Assembly: GCF_002007205.1 (NCBI RefSeq)
Contig: NZ_LAZS01000001.1
Location: forward strand, 309,771-373,770
Length of the DNA stretch: 64,000 nucleotides
Reading direction: 5' to 3'
DNA from: Ensifer adhaerens
Lineage (GTDB): Bacteria > Pseudomonadota > Alphaproteobacteria > Rhizobiales > Rhizobiaceae
Under the pieces are notes generated by a model. It ran no database searches. It saw only the letters and a list, made by a program, of their open reading frames with translations, and was not told the DNA's origin. How positions within the stretch are numbered: position 1 is the stretch's first letter; the number at the start of each line of letters is the position of its first letter. Made by a program: the position numbers and the translations under genes. Below, in pieces: positions 34,826-44,144 of the stretch.

Positions 34826-35830
34826 ATGCTTGGCCGTGGACTCCTAGCGCTTTTCCTCCTGGCTTCGGCCTGCCCGGCATGGTCCGCTCCCGCTAGCGAA
34901 GACCTGCCGATCCGCAGCCGCCAGATCAGCAATTTCGCGGTCGGCTCCAGCGCCACCCGGTTTGGCTCCCTGGAGTTTCTGGGCGGCCTGGAGATGACCT
35001 CGTCAAACCCGCTGTTCGGTGCCGTTTCGGCGATCCGCTTTCGTCCTGACGGTACGTCTTTCATCGCCATCATGGACACCGGCCACTGGCTGGAAGGTGC
35101 GGTAACCCGCGACGAGCAGGGGCGGCTTTCCGGTATCACCAACCTGACCGCCACGCCGATGGCGGATCGCAACGGTGATGTCGGCCTGGCGAAATGGAAG
35201 GTGGATTCCGAAGGGCTTGCCCTTCGAGAAGGCCAGGCAATCGTCAGTTACGAGCAGGCCCATCGCATCGACATCTATCCGGATCCGGGCTTTGCCGGCT
35301 CAACCCCGATCGGAAGCGTGGCGCTGCCGTTCCCGATCAACGAACTGCGCAGCAATGCCGGCATCGAGACGATCGCCGTTTCGCCCAAGGACAGCCCGCT
35401 TGCAGGCGCGATGATCGCCATTGCCGAGCGCAGCGTCGACAAGGCGGACAACCTGTTGGCCGGCATCCTCGACGGGCCCAAGCGTGGCGCGTTCAGCGTC
35501 GTGCGCAAGGACCCCTATGCGGCGACCGATGGTGCGTTCCTGCCGAACGGTGACCTGCTTCTCCTGGAGCGGCGCTTTTCCTTCGGCTCCGGCCTCGGCA
35601 TGCAGATCCGCCGGATCCCCGGGGACACCATCAAGGCCGGTGCAGTGGTCGATGGCGAGGTCATCTTCCAGGCGGATATGCGCTACCAGATCGACAATAT
35701 GGAAGGGCTCGACGTCGTCGTGCTGCCCGATGGCGAAGTCCGCGTCATCGTCGTCTCCGACGACAACCATTCGATCCTCGAGCGCAACCTGATGCTCGAA
35801 TTCCGGCTCAATTCCGCGCTGACGCAGTAA
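34826..35830 (+). CDS. Exported phytase-like esterase domain protein
   Basis: Encodes 334 residues. A signal peptide (MLGRGLLALFLLASACPAWSAPA) precedes a domain of the esterase-like phytase group (phytase-like, beta-propeller): FGSLEFLGGLEMTSSNPLFGAVSAIRFRPDGTSFIAIMDTGHWLEGAV, SEGLALREGQAIVSYEQAHRIDIY, ATDGAFLPNGDLLLLERRFSFGSGLGMQIRRI and QIDNMEGLDVVVLPDGEVRVIVVSDDNHS. The hydrolase activity is inferred only from the family name. The ATG at 34826 fits the signal peptide, but AAGG is 13 bases away. It stands alone; 35831-36098 contains nothing recognisable except a possible promoter for the next gene. Confidence 0.78.
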   Translation: MLGRGLLALFLLASACPAWSAPASEDLPIRSRQISNFAVGSSATRFGSLEFLGGLEMTSSNPLFGAVSAIRFRPDGTSFIAIMDTGHWLEGAVTRDEQGRLSGITNLTATPMADRNGDVGLAKWKVDSEGLALREGQAIVSYEQAHRIDIYPDPGFAGSTPIGSVALPFPINELRSNAGIETIAVSPKDSPLAGAMIAIAERSVDKADNLLAGILDGPKRGAFSVVRKDPYAATDGAFLPNGDLLLLERRFSFGSGLGMQIRRIPGDTIKAGAVVDGEVIFQADMRYQIDNMEGLDVVVLPDGEVRVIVVSDDNHSILERNLMLEFRLNSALTQ

Positions 35831-36098
35831 GCCAATTCCCGAAAGCGCGGTCTTCGCTCGATACCTGACGAGACTTAATCGAGAACCGGTGAAGGATCGA
35901 GCGGTCTTGGCCGGCGTGGGTGCGCAGAGGCCCGTACCCGCCGGCCCGGTGCTTGACGCCATCCCGGCAAGGGCCTATTGGCCTGTCGTCCGTTGAAGGA
36001 GATTTATGCGCAGAGGCTGAAAATTTACCCGCATTCGCGGTTGTTCAAGGCGCCGAACAGGCGTCCCTCTTGACGCATATCTATTGAACGGAAAAACC

Positions 36099-36551
36099 AT
36101 GAAAAACATGGATGTGATGATCCGCGCCTACCGGGCTGCGGATTTGGAAAAACTGTCGGCTATCTGGTTCGATGCCTCGATAACGGCGCACGCCTTTGTT
36201 GGCGAGGCGCGGTTGCGCGAACAGCGCCTGCTGATCGAAACCGTCTATCTGCCGAACGCAGAGACGTGGGTCGCCACGCGTGGCGACGCACCGGCCGGCT
36301 TCGTCAGCCTGCTCGACGATTTCATCGGCGGGCTGTTCGTGTCGCCGCGACACCAGGGCGCCGGCATCGGCCGTTTGCTGATTTCGCACGCTCTGCAACT
36401 GAAGGGGCAGCTCCGGTTGGAGGTCTATACCGCCAACGCGCAAGCCTATGCCTTCTACCAGAACCTTGGCTTTGAGGAACAGTCCCGGCGGTCGGAAGAC
36501 GACGAGGGGCTGCCATTCGAAAACGCGCAGATGGTTCTGAGGCAGCGCTAG
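36099..36551 (+). CDS. GNAT-family N-acetyltransferase
   Basis: Encodes 150 residues of one GNAT domain. IRAYRAADLEKLSAIWFDASITAHAFVGE opens the fold, HQGAGIGRLLISHALQ is the acetyl-CoA loop and NAQAYAFYQNLGFEEQSRR is motif B. The layout resembles the protein at 940-1380, and both belong to the YjaB/WecD-like group. The ATG at 36099 is used; in-frame ATGs at 36108 and 36117 are also possible. A -35-like TTGACG lies about 30 bases upstream. It converges on yhhQ with a strong terminator between. The substrate is unknown. Confidence 0.82.
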   Translation: MKNMDVMIRAYRAADLEKLSAIWFDASITAHAFVGEARLREQRLLIETVYLPNAETWVATRGDAPAGFVSLLDDFIGGLFVSPRHQGAGIGRLLISHALQLKGQLRLEVYTANAQAYAFYQNLGFEEQSRRSEDDEGLPFENAQMVLRQR

Positions 36552-36560
36552 AAGGTAAGG

Positions 36561-36593
36561 TGCGGGGAAGGGCGGTTGCCGCTCTTCCCCGCA
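36561..36593. terminator. Bidirectional hairpin between GNAT gene and yhhQ
   Basis: TGCGGGGAAGGGCGG (36561-36575) pairs over 15 positions with CCGCTCTTCCCCGCA (36579-36593), one G-T pair included, around a TTG loop. It lies ten bases after the GNAT stop and 55 bases beyond the yhhQ stop, where it can serve both convergent genes. Confidence 0.65.
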
Positions 36594-36648
36594 TGTCCAA
36601 TGCCCGGCCAACGCTTGGACGCGGGCCGAAGCATGTCGTAAGCAGCCT

Positions 36649-37290
36649 TCAGGCCGCCTGCTTTTCCGCAGCGGGCATGGGCTTCACGATGCTCATCAGC
36701 GCGCCGTAGGGGAGCAGCATGACGAGGCCGCAGAGGATCTTGACGCTCAGGTCGCCGATCGCCCAGGAGATCCAGCGCGGCGCCTCGGTCGAGAGCACGC
36801 CGAGGAGCGGTGCGGTTTCCAGCGCAAAGCTGTCGTTCGGTCCAAAGAACACGAAGAACGGTGCGAACGCAAAGGAGAAAAACATCGCCGTGTCGAGCGC
36901 CGAGCCGATCAGCGATCCGGCGAGCGGAGCGTGCCACCAGCTCTGGCGGCGAAGCCGGTTGAACACCGAGATGTCCAGCAGCTGACCGAACAGGAAGGCC
37001 GAGCCGGACGCGATCGCGATGCGCGGCGTGGCGGCGACGAAGGAGAGCAGGATGGCGACGATGAAGCCGGCGACCACGACGCGTCGGGCAATCTTCGGCC
37101 CGAACTGGCGGTTGGTTAAGTCGGTTACCAGAAAGGCGAAGGGATAGCTGAAGGCGCCCCAGGTGAGCAGATCGCCGAGCTGCATGCCGGCAATCGAGCC
37201 TGGCAGCGGAAACTGGACGAGGATGTTCGAGGCGACGACCACGAGGGTCATCAGCGCGACATAGATAAAGAACGAGCGGTTGATCAGCAT
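36649..37290 (-). CDS. yhhQ: Queuosine precursor transporter YhhQ
   Basis: Encodes 213 residues, mostly hydrophobic with about six membrane segments. Family segments include SNILVQFPLPG, LLTWGAFSYPFAFLVTDLTNRQFGPKIARRVV, SGSAFLFGQLLDISVFNRLRRQSWWHAPLAGSLIGSALDTAMFFSFAF and AIGDLSVKILCGLVMLLPYG. YhhQ imports preQ0/preQ1 for queuosine tRNA modification. The start at 37290 follows AGGATAAAAAA. A small hairpin covering the AGGA and an A-rich leader are described separately. No queuosine biosynthesis gene is nearby. Confidence 0.9.
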   Translation of the reverse strand: MLINRSFFIYVALMTLVVVASNILVQFPLPGSIAGMQLGDLLTWGAFSYPFAFLVTDLTNRQFGPKIARRVVVAGFIVAILLSFVAATPRIAIASGSAFLFGQLLDISVFNRLRRQSWWHAPLAGSLIGSALDTAMFFSFAFAPFFVFFGPNDSFALETAPLLGVLSTEAPRWISWAIGDLSVKILCGLVMLLPYGALMSIVKPMPAAEKQAA

Positions 37291-37299
37291 TTTTTTATC

Positions 37300-37316
37300 C
37301 TGGGGTATGCCACCAG
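37300..37316 (-). promoter_or_regulatory. Hairpin over the yhhQ ribosome-binding site
   Basis: In the yhhQ leader, CTGG (37313-37316 as CCAG on plus) pairs with CCAG (37300-37303 as CTGG on plus), which overlaps AGGA. The loop contains GCAT (37307-37310), complementary to the ATGC at the start codon (37287-37290), across an A-rich run, giving a possible pseudoknot. It resembles the general layout of preQ1-I riboswitches but not their conserved loop bases, so riboswitch status is unproven. Confidence 0.25.
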
Positions 37317-37393
37317 CTAGAGGGATGGAAGCAGGGTAGTGTACCCGGCCGACGAAGGCAAAAGCGCGTATCGGTTGAAACGTGCGCACGAGA

Positions 37394-37426
37394 AAAAGGC
37401 TTGCCGGATGAACCCGCAAGCCTTTT
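37394..37426 (-). terminator. Intrinsic terminator of rpmB
   Basis: AAAAGGCTTGC (37394-37404) and GCAAGCCTTTT (37416-37426) form a perfect 11-base stem with an 11-base loop. On the minus strand a run of T follows directly, 34 bases after the rpmB stop. This is a textbook intrinsic terminator. Confidence 0.88.
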
Positions 37427-37459
37427 AAACGCGTGTCGAAGACAGGATGCTGGCGCCGA

Positions 37460-37750
37460 TCAGGCGGCTTCAGCAACCTTCTTGACGATCTGGCGACGCA
37501 GCAGGCGAGCGCGCATGCTCAGCTCGTTCTCGTCCGACTTCAGCAGGAAGGCGTCGAGGCCGCCGCGGTGTTCAACCGAGCGGAGAGCAGCTGCGGAAAC
37601 GCGCAGGCGGTAGCGCTGGCCGAGAGCATCGGAAATCAGCGTGACGTTGCACAGGTTCGGAAGGAACCGGCGCTTGGTCTTGTTGTTGGCGTGGCTTACA
37701 TTGTTGCCCGACTGGACGCCCTTGCCGGTCAATTCGCAACTACGGGACAT
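37460..37750 (-). CDS. rpmB: 50S ribosomal protein L28
   Basis: Encodes 96 residues. L28 begins [32 protein letters not shown] and continues [46 protein letters not shown], matching the alphaproteobacterial form. The start at 37750 fits the invariant MSRxCELTGK N terminus; the in-frame ATG at 37783 is too early. A strong sigma70 promoter lies about 90 bases upstream and an intrinsic terminator 34 bases downstream, so it is monocistronic. L28 is part of the large subunit. Confidence 0.96.
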   Translation of the reverse strand: MSRSCELTGKGVQSGNNVSHANNKTKRRFLPNLCNVTLISDALGQRYRLRVSAAALRSVEHRGGLDAFLLKSDENELSMRARLLRRQIVKKVAEAA

Positions 37751-37842
37751 GGTACACCTATTCTCTTTATCGCCGCCGGACAATGCGGTAGCGGGCCCAG
37801 AGCCCAGGCCGCGTTCCTAGGCCATTATTGGAAAGTCGCGGT

Positions 37843-37871
37843 TCTATAGTCAGAGACGGCCCGCCCGTCAA
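37843..37871 (-). promoter_or_regulatory. Sigma70-type promoter of rpmB
   Basis: On the minus strand, TTGACG (37866-37871) and TATAGA (37843-37848) are exactly 17 bases apart, about 93 bases before the rpmB start. Both boxes match the consensus at five of six positions, as expected for a ribosomal-protein gene. Confidence 0.75.
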
Positions 37872-38138
37872 GCCAAACCTCTTGCATTCTCGGAAAACCG
37901 CGGTTTTTCCCGGCTGTTCTTCCGATGTGATGCGCTGTTTGGGCAAGAATAATGGCTGGCGAGACCCATTCCAAGCGGTATTGCTCTGCCCTATTTCTTG
38001 ATCGAGGGCACTTGGGTGGTTGGGTTCCGTAGTAGAATCCACCTCGTGGCCGGCGGCAACGCAATGGGCGCAGAAAAGCCGTAAACACCCTGCATTTCAG
38101 GGTATTGCGGCGATATCAAGTGATGGATTTCTTAGGGC
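37872..38138. other. Upstream region shared by rpmB and the DUF3108 gene
   Basis: The divergent gap 37751-38138 is 388 bases. Besides the rpmB promoter it contains a palindrome GGAAAACCG-CGGTTTTTCC (37892-37910), which could be an operator or a mRNA hairpin. I see no credible coding region, RNA gene or repeat in the rest. Confidence 0.4.
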
Positions 38139-38915
38139 ATGAAATTGCGAAATGGTTTTCGCGGGGCAATGCTGCTTTCCGCGGTCATGTTTTCCACAGC
38201 ATCATCGGCCGCCGATGTCGAGCATCTGACGGATTACAGCATCTCGCTCGCCGGTCTGCCGGTGGCGCGCGCCTCCTTCCACACCGAGGTTCAAAAGAAT
38301 CGCTACACGATTTCAGGAACGCTGAAGTCCGCCGGCCTGCTCGATATCCTCAGCCGCACGTCGGGCCAGACGCAGGTTTCAGGCGTCGTCGACAAGGATT
38401 ACCTGCGCGCCTCGCAGTATTCGATGTCCTATCGCAGCGGTTCGAAGAGCCGGGCGATCAGCGTGACCTATCGCAACGGCAATGTCGTGCATGCGAGCAT
38501 GACGCCGAAGCGCACGCCTTTGCCGAAGAACTGGGTGCCGGTCACCTCGCGCGACATGCGCAACGTGCTCGACCCGCTTTCGGGCCTGATCATTCCGGCG
38601 CAAGCGCGCGTCTGCCCCAACACGCTGCCGATCTTCGACGGCGAGTCGCGGCTTGACATCAAGCTCTCGCCGAAGGGTACAAAGCCCTTCAAGACCAAGG
38701 GCTTCGAGGGCGAGGTGATCGTCTGCGGCATCCGCTTCGTGCCGAAGGCCGGCTACAAGAAGGGCCGCGAGGACGTCGAATATCTGCGGCGACTGCAGAC
38801 GATGGAAATCTGGTTCGCCAAAGCTGAGACCATGAATGTCTATGCCCCCGTCTATGTCCGCATCCCCACCAAGCTCGGGCCGGTCACGGTCTCGGCGACG
38901 CGATTTGGTGGTTGA
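38139..38915 (+). CDS. DUF3108-containing exported protein
   Basis: Encodes 258 residues. A signal peptide (RGAMLLSAVMFSTASSAADV) precedes a beta-rich DUF3108 domain: HLTDYSISLAGLPVARASFHTEVQKNRYTISGTLKSAGLLDILSRTSGQTQVSGVVDKDYLRASQY, DPLSGLIIPAQ and YAPVYVRIPTKLGPVTVSATRFGG. Members are periplasmic proteins of unknown role found beside rpmB in Rhizobiales. In this window the gene is divergent from rpmB and 97 bases before the EamA gene. Nothing in the sequence shows a catalytic site. Confidence 0.82.
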   Translation: MKLRNGFRGAMLLSAVMFSTASSAADVEHLTDYSISLAGLPVARASFHTEVQKNRYTISGTLKSAGLLDILSRTSGQTQVSGVVDKDYLRASQYSMSYRSGSKSRAISVTYRNGNVVHASMTPKRTPLPKNWVPVTSRDMRNVLDPLSGLIIPAQARVCPNTLPIFDGESRLDIKLSPKGTKPFKTKGFEGEVIVCGIRFVPKAGYKKGREDVEYLRRLQTMEIWFAKAETMNVYAPVYVRIPTKLGPVTVSATRFGG

Positions 38916-39012
38916 CGCGCGATCGCGTGCAACTAAAAGGTTAAATACCACCAAGCACCGTGATTTTGACGGCGCAGGTTTCCGTTGAGAGAAATCACGC
39001 CCGGGGACGACT

Positions 39013-39903
39013 ATGAAACTCAAGGCAACTCTGATTGGTTTTTCGGCCATCCTGATGTGGTCGCTGCTCGCGCTGTTCACGGCGGCATCGGGCAAGATGC
39101 CGCCGTTCCAGCTTTCGGCAATCTGTTTCCTGATCGGCAGCCTGCCCGGCCTTGCGGTGCTTGTGGTAAAACCGGAGCGCCTGGCGCTGCTCAAGCAGCC
39201 GGCGAAGGTCTGGATCACGGGCATTGCCGGCCTCTTCGGCTATCACTTCCTCTACTTCACGGCGCTGCGCAATGCGCCGGCGGTGGAGGCCGGGCTGATC
39301 GCCTATCTCTGGCCGCTCTTGATCGTTGTCGGTTCGGCACTGCTGCCGGGTGAGCGGCTGCGCTGGTATCATATCGCCGGCGCGCTTGCGGGCCTCGTCG
39401 GTACAATCCTGATCGTCGCGCGCAACGGCGTTGCCTTCGACGATGCCTATCTCATCGGCTATGGCGCGGCCTTCCTCTGCGCCTTTACCTGGTCGGGCTA
39501 TTCGCTGATCACACGCCGCTTCGAAGCGGTTTCGACCGATGTGGTCACCGGCTTCTGCCTTGCCACCTCGATCCTGTCCTTCGTCTGCCATCTGGCGCTC
39601 GAAACGACGGTCTGGCCGGCGACGACCTTCGAGTGGCTGGCCGTCGCCGGCCTCGGCCTGTTGCCGGTGGGCGCGGCCTTCTATGCGTGGGATTACGGGG
39701 TGAAGAACGGCGACATCCAGCTTCTCGGCGTTTCGAGCTATGCAGCACCGGTGCTGTCGACGCTGATCCTGATCCTCTTCGGCTTTGCCGAGCCATCCTG
39801 GCGCATAGCGCTTGCCTGCCTGTTCGTCACAGGCGGGGCGGTGCTCGCCGCCCAGGATCTGATCTTGCGCAAGGATGCTGCGGCCACGCAGCCGGCGGAG
39901 TAG
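39013..39903 (+). CDS. EamA-family transporter, YddG-like
   Basis: Encodes 296 residues with ten hydrophobic segments in two EamA repeats. The first repeat includes IGFSAILMWSLLALFTAASGKMPPFQLSAICFLIGSLPG, and FGYHFLYFTALRNAPAVEAGLIAYLWPLLIV is close to the aromatic amino-acid exporter YddG. The second repeat starts near YGAAFLCAFTWSGYSLITRRF. It probably exports an amino acid or related metabolite. The start follows a GGGGA sequence. It converges on the cupin gene with only 12 bases between stops. Confidence 0.85.
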   Translation: MKLKATLIGFSAILMWSLLALFTAASGKMPPFQLSAICFLIGSLPGLAVLVVKPERLALLKQPAKVWITGIAGLFGYHFLYFTALRNAPAVEAGLIAYLWPLLIVVGSALLPGERLRWYHIAGALAGLVGTILIVARNGVAFDDAYLIGYGAAFLCAFTWSGYSLITRRFEAVSTDVVTGFCLATSILSFVCHLALETTVWPATTFEWLAVAGLGLLPVGAAFYAWDYGVKNGDIQLLGVSSYAAPVLSTLILILFGFAEPSWRIALACLFVTGGAVLAAQDLILRKDAAATQPAE

Positions 39904-39915
39904 TCCCGAAGATCG

Positions 39916-40353
39916 CTATCGGGTTGGCGGCTGCCAGTCGGGGGCCGCCATCTCGAAGGCGGCAAAATCGAAGGCTGGCGCCACCGTGCAACCGACCAGC
40001 GTCCAATCGCCCAGCGAGGCAGCAGACTGCCACCAGTTGGCCGGGACGACGCCCTGCGGCCGATCACCTGCCCGGATGTCGGCCCCAAGCCGCAGTGTCT
40101 CGGCGGGCTTCCCGTCCTCGGCGATGCTGAGCTCCAGCGGCGCGCCGGCGTGGTAGTGCCAGATCTCGACGGCGTCGCGGACGCGGTGCCAGTGGGAGCG
40201 TTCGCCACGCTCGAGCAGATAATAGATCGCCGTCGAATGGCCGCGGGGGCCGCCGTCCGTGTCGCGGAAGGTCTCGATGTACCAGCCGCCCTCCGGATGG
40301 CGCGTGAGGCCGAGCGCCGCAATGACCTCTGCCGCCGTCTGTGCTTCAGCCAT
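39916..40353 (-). CDS. Cupin protein of the DUF985 family
   Basis: Encodes 145 residues. The DUF985 cupin has ALGLTRHPEGGWYIETFRD, STAIYYLLERGERSHWHRVRDAVEIWHYHAGAPLELSIAEDG and GVVPANWWQSAASLGDWTLVGCTVAPAFDFAAFEMA. The His-rich core (HWH, EIWHYH) could bind metal. The enzymatic role is unknown. Its start overlaps the gloB stop by one base (TGATG), so it is translationally coupled to glyoxalase II. Confidence 0.85.
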   Translation of the reverse strand: MAEAQTAAEVIAALGLTRHPEGGWYIETFRDTDGGPRGHSTAIYYLLERGERSHWHRVRDAVEIWHYHAGAPLELSIAEDGKPAETLRLGADIRAGDRPQGVVPANWWQSAASLGDWTLVGCTVAPAFDFAAFEMAAPDWQPPTR

Positions 40354-41123
40354 CAGAAGTTATCCTTCCGCTTGCGGATTTCCGCAAAGACCGCGGCATC
40401 GTCGGCATCTCGGAGGCCGAGATGGGCGCGAATGCCGGGGTCGCTAGCGCGCAGGAACGGGTTCGTACGCTTCTCCAGGCCGATCGTCGTCGGTGCGGTG
40501 AAGCCGCCGTCGCAGCGGATTTCCTCGATCTCGGCAGCGCGGGCCTTAAGTTCGGCATTGTCGGGATCGACCGTGACCGCGAAGCGGGCGTTGGACAGCG
40601 TGTATTCGTGGCCGAAATAGACGGTCGTGTCGTCGGGCAGCGCAATCAGCCGGCCGAGGGATTTCCACATGGTCGCCGGCGCGCCCTCGAACAGGCGGCC
40701 GCAGCCGAGCGCAAACAGCGTGTCGGCGGCAAAGAGCAGCTTGTCCTCTGGGAAATGGAAGCAGATGTGACCGGCCGTATGGCCCGGCGTCTCGATCACC
40801 TCCACCGTGCGGCCAGCAAATTCGAAGCGCTCGCCATCGCGCACCGCCTTGTCGAGACCAGGGATTTTCGAGGCTTCGCCGAAGGGGCCGATGATCGTGA
40901 CGTCGAAGCGTTCCTTGAGGGCGTCGTTGGCGGCGACGTGGTCGCCATGGTGGTGGGTGGTCAGGATGTGAGTAAGGTTCCAGCCGCGGCGTTCCAGAGC
41001 TTCCCGTATGGGCGCCTCTTCCGGCGCGTCGATCGAGGCGGTCAGGCCGCTTTCGGGGTCGTGGATCAGCACGCCGAAATTGTCGGTGCGGCAGAGGAAA
41101 AGATCGAGTTCGAGCGCGGCCAT
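40353..41123 (-). CDS. gloB: Hydroxyacylglutathione hydrolase (glyoxalase II)
   Basis: Encodes 256 residues, the standard GloB length. It hydrolyses S-lactoylglutathione to lactate and glutathione in methylglyoxal detoxification. The metallo-beta-lactamase metal motif is [11 protein letters not shown], followed by ligands in [30 protein letters not shown] and [15 protein letters not shown]; the C-terminal glutathione-binding region ([19 protein letters not shown]) is present. The start at 41123 has GGAGG seven bases upstream. It is divergent from a methyltransferase gene, a common alphaproteobacterial pairing. Confidence 0.94.
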   Translation of the reverse strand: MAALELDLFLCRTDNFGVLIHDPESGLTASIDAPEEAPIREALERRGWNLTHILTTHHHGDHVAANDALKERFDVTIIGPFGEASKIPGLDKAVRDGERFEFAGRTVEVIETPGHTAGHICFHFPEDKLLFAADTLFALGCGRLFEGAPATMWKSLGRLIALPDDTTVYFGHEYTLSNARFAVTVDPDNAELKARAAEIEEIRCDGGFTAPTTIGLEKRTNPFLRASDPGIRAHLGLRDADDAAVFAEIRKRKDNF

Positions 41124-41213
41124 GGCACGTCCTCCGGTCAGGAGAGAGGGGATGTTGCCGAATGTAGCGAGGCTTGCCTTGAAGTCTACCGCTTCGAAGC
41201 TAACATGTTGCGA

Positions 41214-41969
41214 ATGCATACCGATATCGTCGACCTTCGCGAATTCTATCACTCCGAGCTTGGCCGGATGGCGGAGCAATCCGTCACCATGGCGCTTTCG
41301 TCCGTGTGGGCGCGGCTGCCGGACGAGCGGCTGGTCGGCCTCGGTTATGCCGTTCCCTATCTCGAGCGGTTCCGCAAGGACACGGAACGCACCTTCGCCT
41401 TCATGCCGGCGGGGCAGGGGGCGGTGAACTGGCCGGTTGCCGAACGCTCCACGACGGCGCTGGTGTTCGATGAGGAATTGCCGTTGCCGGACGCTTCGAT
41501 CGATCGGGTGCTGATGGTGCATTCGCTGGAATTCGCCGAGAGCCCGCGCGAGACGATGAAGGAGATCTGGCGGGTGCTGGCGCCGGGCGGCCGGCTCGTC
41601 ATCGTCGTGCCCAACCGACGCGGCGTCTGGGCGCGCATGGAGCATACGCCCTTCGGCTCCGGCCGGCCCTATTCGCGCGGGCAACTGACGGCGCTTTTGC
41701 GCGAGACCAACTTCACCCCCGGCGCCACGGCGGATGCCTTGTTCTTCCCGCCGTCGAAGCTTCGGGCGATCCTGCGGCTGCGCAAGGGCTTCGAGCGGCT
41801 CGGCCGCTGGCTCTGGCCGGTCTTTTCCGGCGTCATCGTCGTCGAGGCGCAGAAGCGGCTCTACCAGGGGCTGCCGGTCGCAGCCCGCGCGTCGCGCCGC
41901 GTCTTTGTGCCGGTGCTTGCCCCGCAGGGCGTGCCGAGCACGCGCGAACAGTCGCGGCTTACCCGATAA
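41214..41969 (+). CDS. Class I SAM-dependent methyltransferase (Methyltransf_11-like)
   Basis: Encodes 251 residues. The methyltransferase core has [33 protein letters not shown], then [73 protein letters not shown], typical of Methyltransf_11. The glycine-rich SAM loop is weak. The acceptor is unknown. ATGs at 41205 and 41214 are both possible; the second gives the usual [14 protein letters not shown] start. It is divergent from gloB across 90 bases. The longer frame back to 40341 runs antisense over gloB and is not real. Confidence 0.8.
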   Translation: MHTDIVDLREFYHSELGRMAEQSVTMALSSVWARLPDERLVGLGYAVPYLERFRKDTERTFAFMPAGQGAVNWPVAERSTTALVFDEELPLPDASIDRVLMVHSLEFAESPRETMKEIWRVLAPGGRLVIVVPNRRGVWARMEHTPFGSGRPYSRGQLTALLRETNFTPGATADALFFPPSKLRAILRLRKGFERLGRWLWPVFSGVIVVEAQKRLYQGLPVAARASRRVFVPVLAPQGVPSTREQSRLTR

Positions 41970-42114
41970 GGCGCAGCGTCCGGCGGCGGACCCTCGACAA
42001 AAGCCGCTTGCGCCGGTAATGGCTTGACCTCTTTTCCTGCCTATAGCGCCCCGCGCCTCCCAAGGCGCGACAAAGGTCGCCGTAGCACCTTGATGGCCAT
42101 AGAAAGCTGACCCG

Positions 42115-43221
42115 ATGAGCCTTGCTTCGAAGAGCCCTGAGCCGCGTTCCGGCATCCTTGACATTGCCGCCTATGTGCCGGGCAAGGAGCATGCACCGGG
42201 TGTCGCCAAGGTGCATAAGCTCTCGTCGAACGAGACGCCGCTCGGCGCCAGCCCGAAGGCGATCGAAGCCTTCCAGGCGATGGCCTTCAATCTGGAGCGC
42301 TATCCGGACGGCCAGGCGCGCGCGCTGAGAGAGGCCATCGGCGCCGTGCACGGGCTCAATCCGGCAAACATCATGTGCGGCAACGGCTCGGATGAATTGC
42401 TCGGGCTGCTGTGCCACACCTATCTCGGACCCGGCGACGAAGGCATCATCACCGAGCACGGCTTCCTCGTCTACAAGATCCAGATCCTGGCGGCCGGTGC
42501 CACACCGGTTACCGTCAAGGAAACGGAGGCGCGCGTCAACGTGGACGCGATCCTTGCCGCGGTTACCGAACGGACGAAGGTCGTCTTCCTTGCCAACCCG
42601 GCCAATCCGACCGGCACCTATATCCCCGTCGACGAAGTGCGCCGGCTGCATGCGGGCCTGCCCGAGAGCGTGATGCTGGTGCTCGACGCGGCCTATGCCG
42701 AATACGTGCGCCGCAACGACTATGCGGCCGGTCTCGAACTCGTCTCGGCCAGCCGCAACGTTGTGATGACCCGCACCTTCTCGAAGATCTATGGCCTTGC
42801 GGGCCTGCGCATCGGCTGGATGTATGCGCCGCCGGAAGTGATCGACGCTGTCGATCGTGTCCGCGGGCCGTTCAACCTCAGCGCGCCCTCGATCGCCGCG
42901 GGTGCGGCCGCGATCCGCGACCAGGCCTTCGTGGCGACGGCGGTCGATCACAATCTCACCTGGCTTGCGCGCGTCGGCGAAGCGCTCGCGGCGATCGGGC
43001 TGCGTATCACGCCCTCGGTTGCGAATTTCGTGCTGATCCACTTCCCCGACGAGGACGGCAAGCGGGCGGAGGAGGCCGATGAGTTCCTGACCCGCCGCGG
43101 CTACATCCTCAGGGCGGTGCGCAGCTACGGCTTCCCCCATGCGCTGCGCATGACCATCGGCTCGGAAGAAGCCAACGAGGGCGTCATCGCGGCGCTGACC
43201 GAATTCATGGGACGGAAATAA
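42115..43221 (+). CDS. hisC: Histidinol-phosphate / aromatic aminotransferase
   Basis: Encodes 368 residues, a fold-type I PLP aminotransferase. [62 protein letters not shown] and the PLP Lys in [17 protein letters not shown] are HisC hallmarks, with [19 protein letters not shown] near the end. It shares one base with tyrC (TAATG). In Rhizobium-like genomes this copy beside tyrC is thought to serve tyrosine and phenylalanine as well as histidine synthesis; sequence alone does not separate the two. Confidence 0.92.
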   Translation: MSLASKSPEPRSGILDIAAYVPGKEHAPGVAKVHKLSSNETPLGASPKAIEAFQAMAFNLERYPDGQARALREAIGAVHGLNPANIMCGNGSDELLGLLCHTYLGPGDEGIITEHGFLVYKIQILAAGATPVTVKETEARVNVDAILAAVTERTKVVFLANPANPTGTYIPVDEVRRLHAGLPESVMLVLDAAYAEYVRRNDYAAGLELVSASRNVVMTRTFSKIYGLAGLRIGWMYAPPEVIDAVDRVRGPFNLSAPSIAAGAAAIRDQAFVATAVDHNLTWLARVGEALAAIGLRITPSVANFVLIHFPDEDGKRAEEADEFLTRRGYILRAVRSYGFPHALRMTIGSEEANEGVIAALTEFMGRK

Positions 43222-44144
43222 TGGCTCAGCAGTTTGAAACGATCGCCCTCATCGGCATTGGTCTCATCGGCTCGTCGATCGCGCGCGAAATCCGCGAGAA
43301 GCAGCTTGCCGGCACGCTCGTCGTCTCCACGCGCAGCGAGGCGACGCTGAAGCGCACGCAGGAACTCGGGCTCGGCGATCGCTATACGTTGTCGGCGGCG
43401 GAAGCCGTTCGCGACGCGGACCTCGTCATCGTCTCGGTCCCGGTCGGTGCGTCCGGCGCCGTTGCAGCCGAGATCGCCGCGCATCTGAAGCCCGGCGCCA
43501 TCGTCACCGATGTCGGCTCGACCAAGGGCTCGGTAATCGCGCAGATGGCGCCGCATCTGCCCGAGAACGTGCATTTCGTGCCGGGGCATCCGATCGCCGG
43601 CACCGAGCATTCCGGCCCGGACGCCGGCTTCGTCGGTCTTTTCCGTGGCCGCTGGTGCATCCTGACGCCGCCCCCGGGCGCCGATGAGGAAGCGGTGGCA
43701 CGGCTTCGGCGCTTCTGGGAAACACTCGGCTCGATGGTCGAGGAGATGGACGCCGAGCATCACGACAAGGTGCTGGCGATCGTTTCGCACCTGCCGCACA
43801 TCATCGCCTACAACATCGTCGGAACCGCGGACGACCTGGAGACGGTCACCGAATCCGAAGTGATCAAGTACTCCGCCTCCGGCTTCCGCGATTTCACGCG
43901 TCTGGCGGCTTCCGATCCGACCATGTGGCGCGACGTCTGCCTGCACAACAAGGATGCGATCCTGGAGATGCTTGCGCGATTTTCGGAGGATCTTGCCTAC
44001 CTGCAGCGGGCGATCCGCTGGGGTGACGGCGACAAGCTCTTCGACCTCTTCACCCGCACCCGCGCCATCCGCCGCTCGATCATCCAGGCGGGTCAGGATA
44101 CGGCGATGCCGGACTTCGGCCGGCATGCGATGGACCAGAAGTAA
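43221..44144 (+). CDS. tyrC: Prephenate/cyclohexadienyl dehydrogenase
   Basis: Encodes 307 residues. The N-terminal NAD fold is IALIGIGLIGSSIAREI; then DVGSTKGSVI, VPGHPIAGTEHSGPDAGFVGLFRGRWCILTP with the catalytic His in the GHPIAGTEHSG block, and the helical C-terminal region with SHLPHIIAYNIV and SEVIKYSASGFRDFTRLAASDPTMWRDV. It oxidatively decarboxylates prephenate or arogenate in tyrosine synthesis. It starts on the last base of hisC, so the two genes form a tyrosine unit. No ACT domain is present. Confidence 0.92.
   Translation: MAQQFETIALIGIGLIGSSIAREIREKQLAGTLVVSTRSEATLKRTQELGLGDRYTLSAAEAVRDADLVIVSVPVGASGAVAAEIAAHLKPGAIVTDVGSTKGSVIAQMAPHLPENVHFVPGHPIAGTEHSGPDAGFVGLFRGRWCILTPPPGADEEAVARLRRFWETLGSMVEEMDAEHHDKVLAIVSHLPHIIAYNIVGTADDLETVTESEVIKYSASGFRDFTRLAASDPTMWRDVCLHNKDAILEMLARFSEDLAYLQRAIRWGDGDKLFDLFTRTRAIRRSIIQAGQDTAMPDFGRHAMDQK

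Noticed and set aside
32209..35172. Open frame of 987 codons on the minus strand
   Set aside because: It is antisense to cobS, cobT and the phytase-like gene and contains no protein motif.
42025..42060. Sigma70 promoter TTGACC/TATAGC before hisC
   Set aside because: The boxes are only 12 bases apart, too close for a functional promoter.
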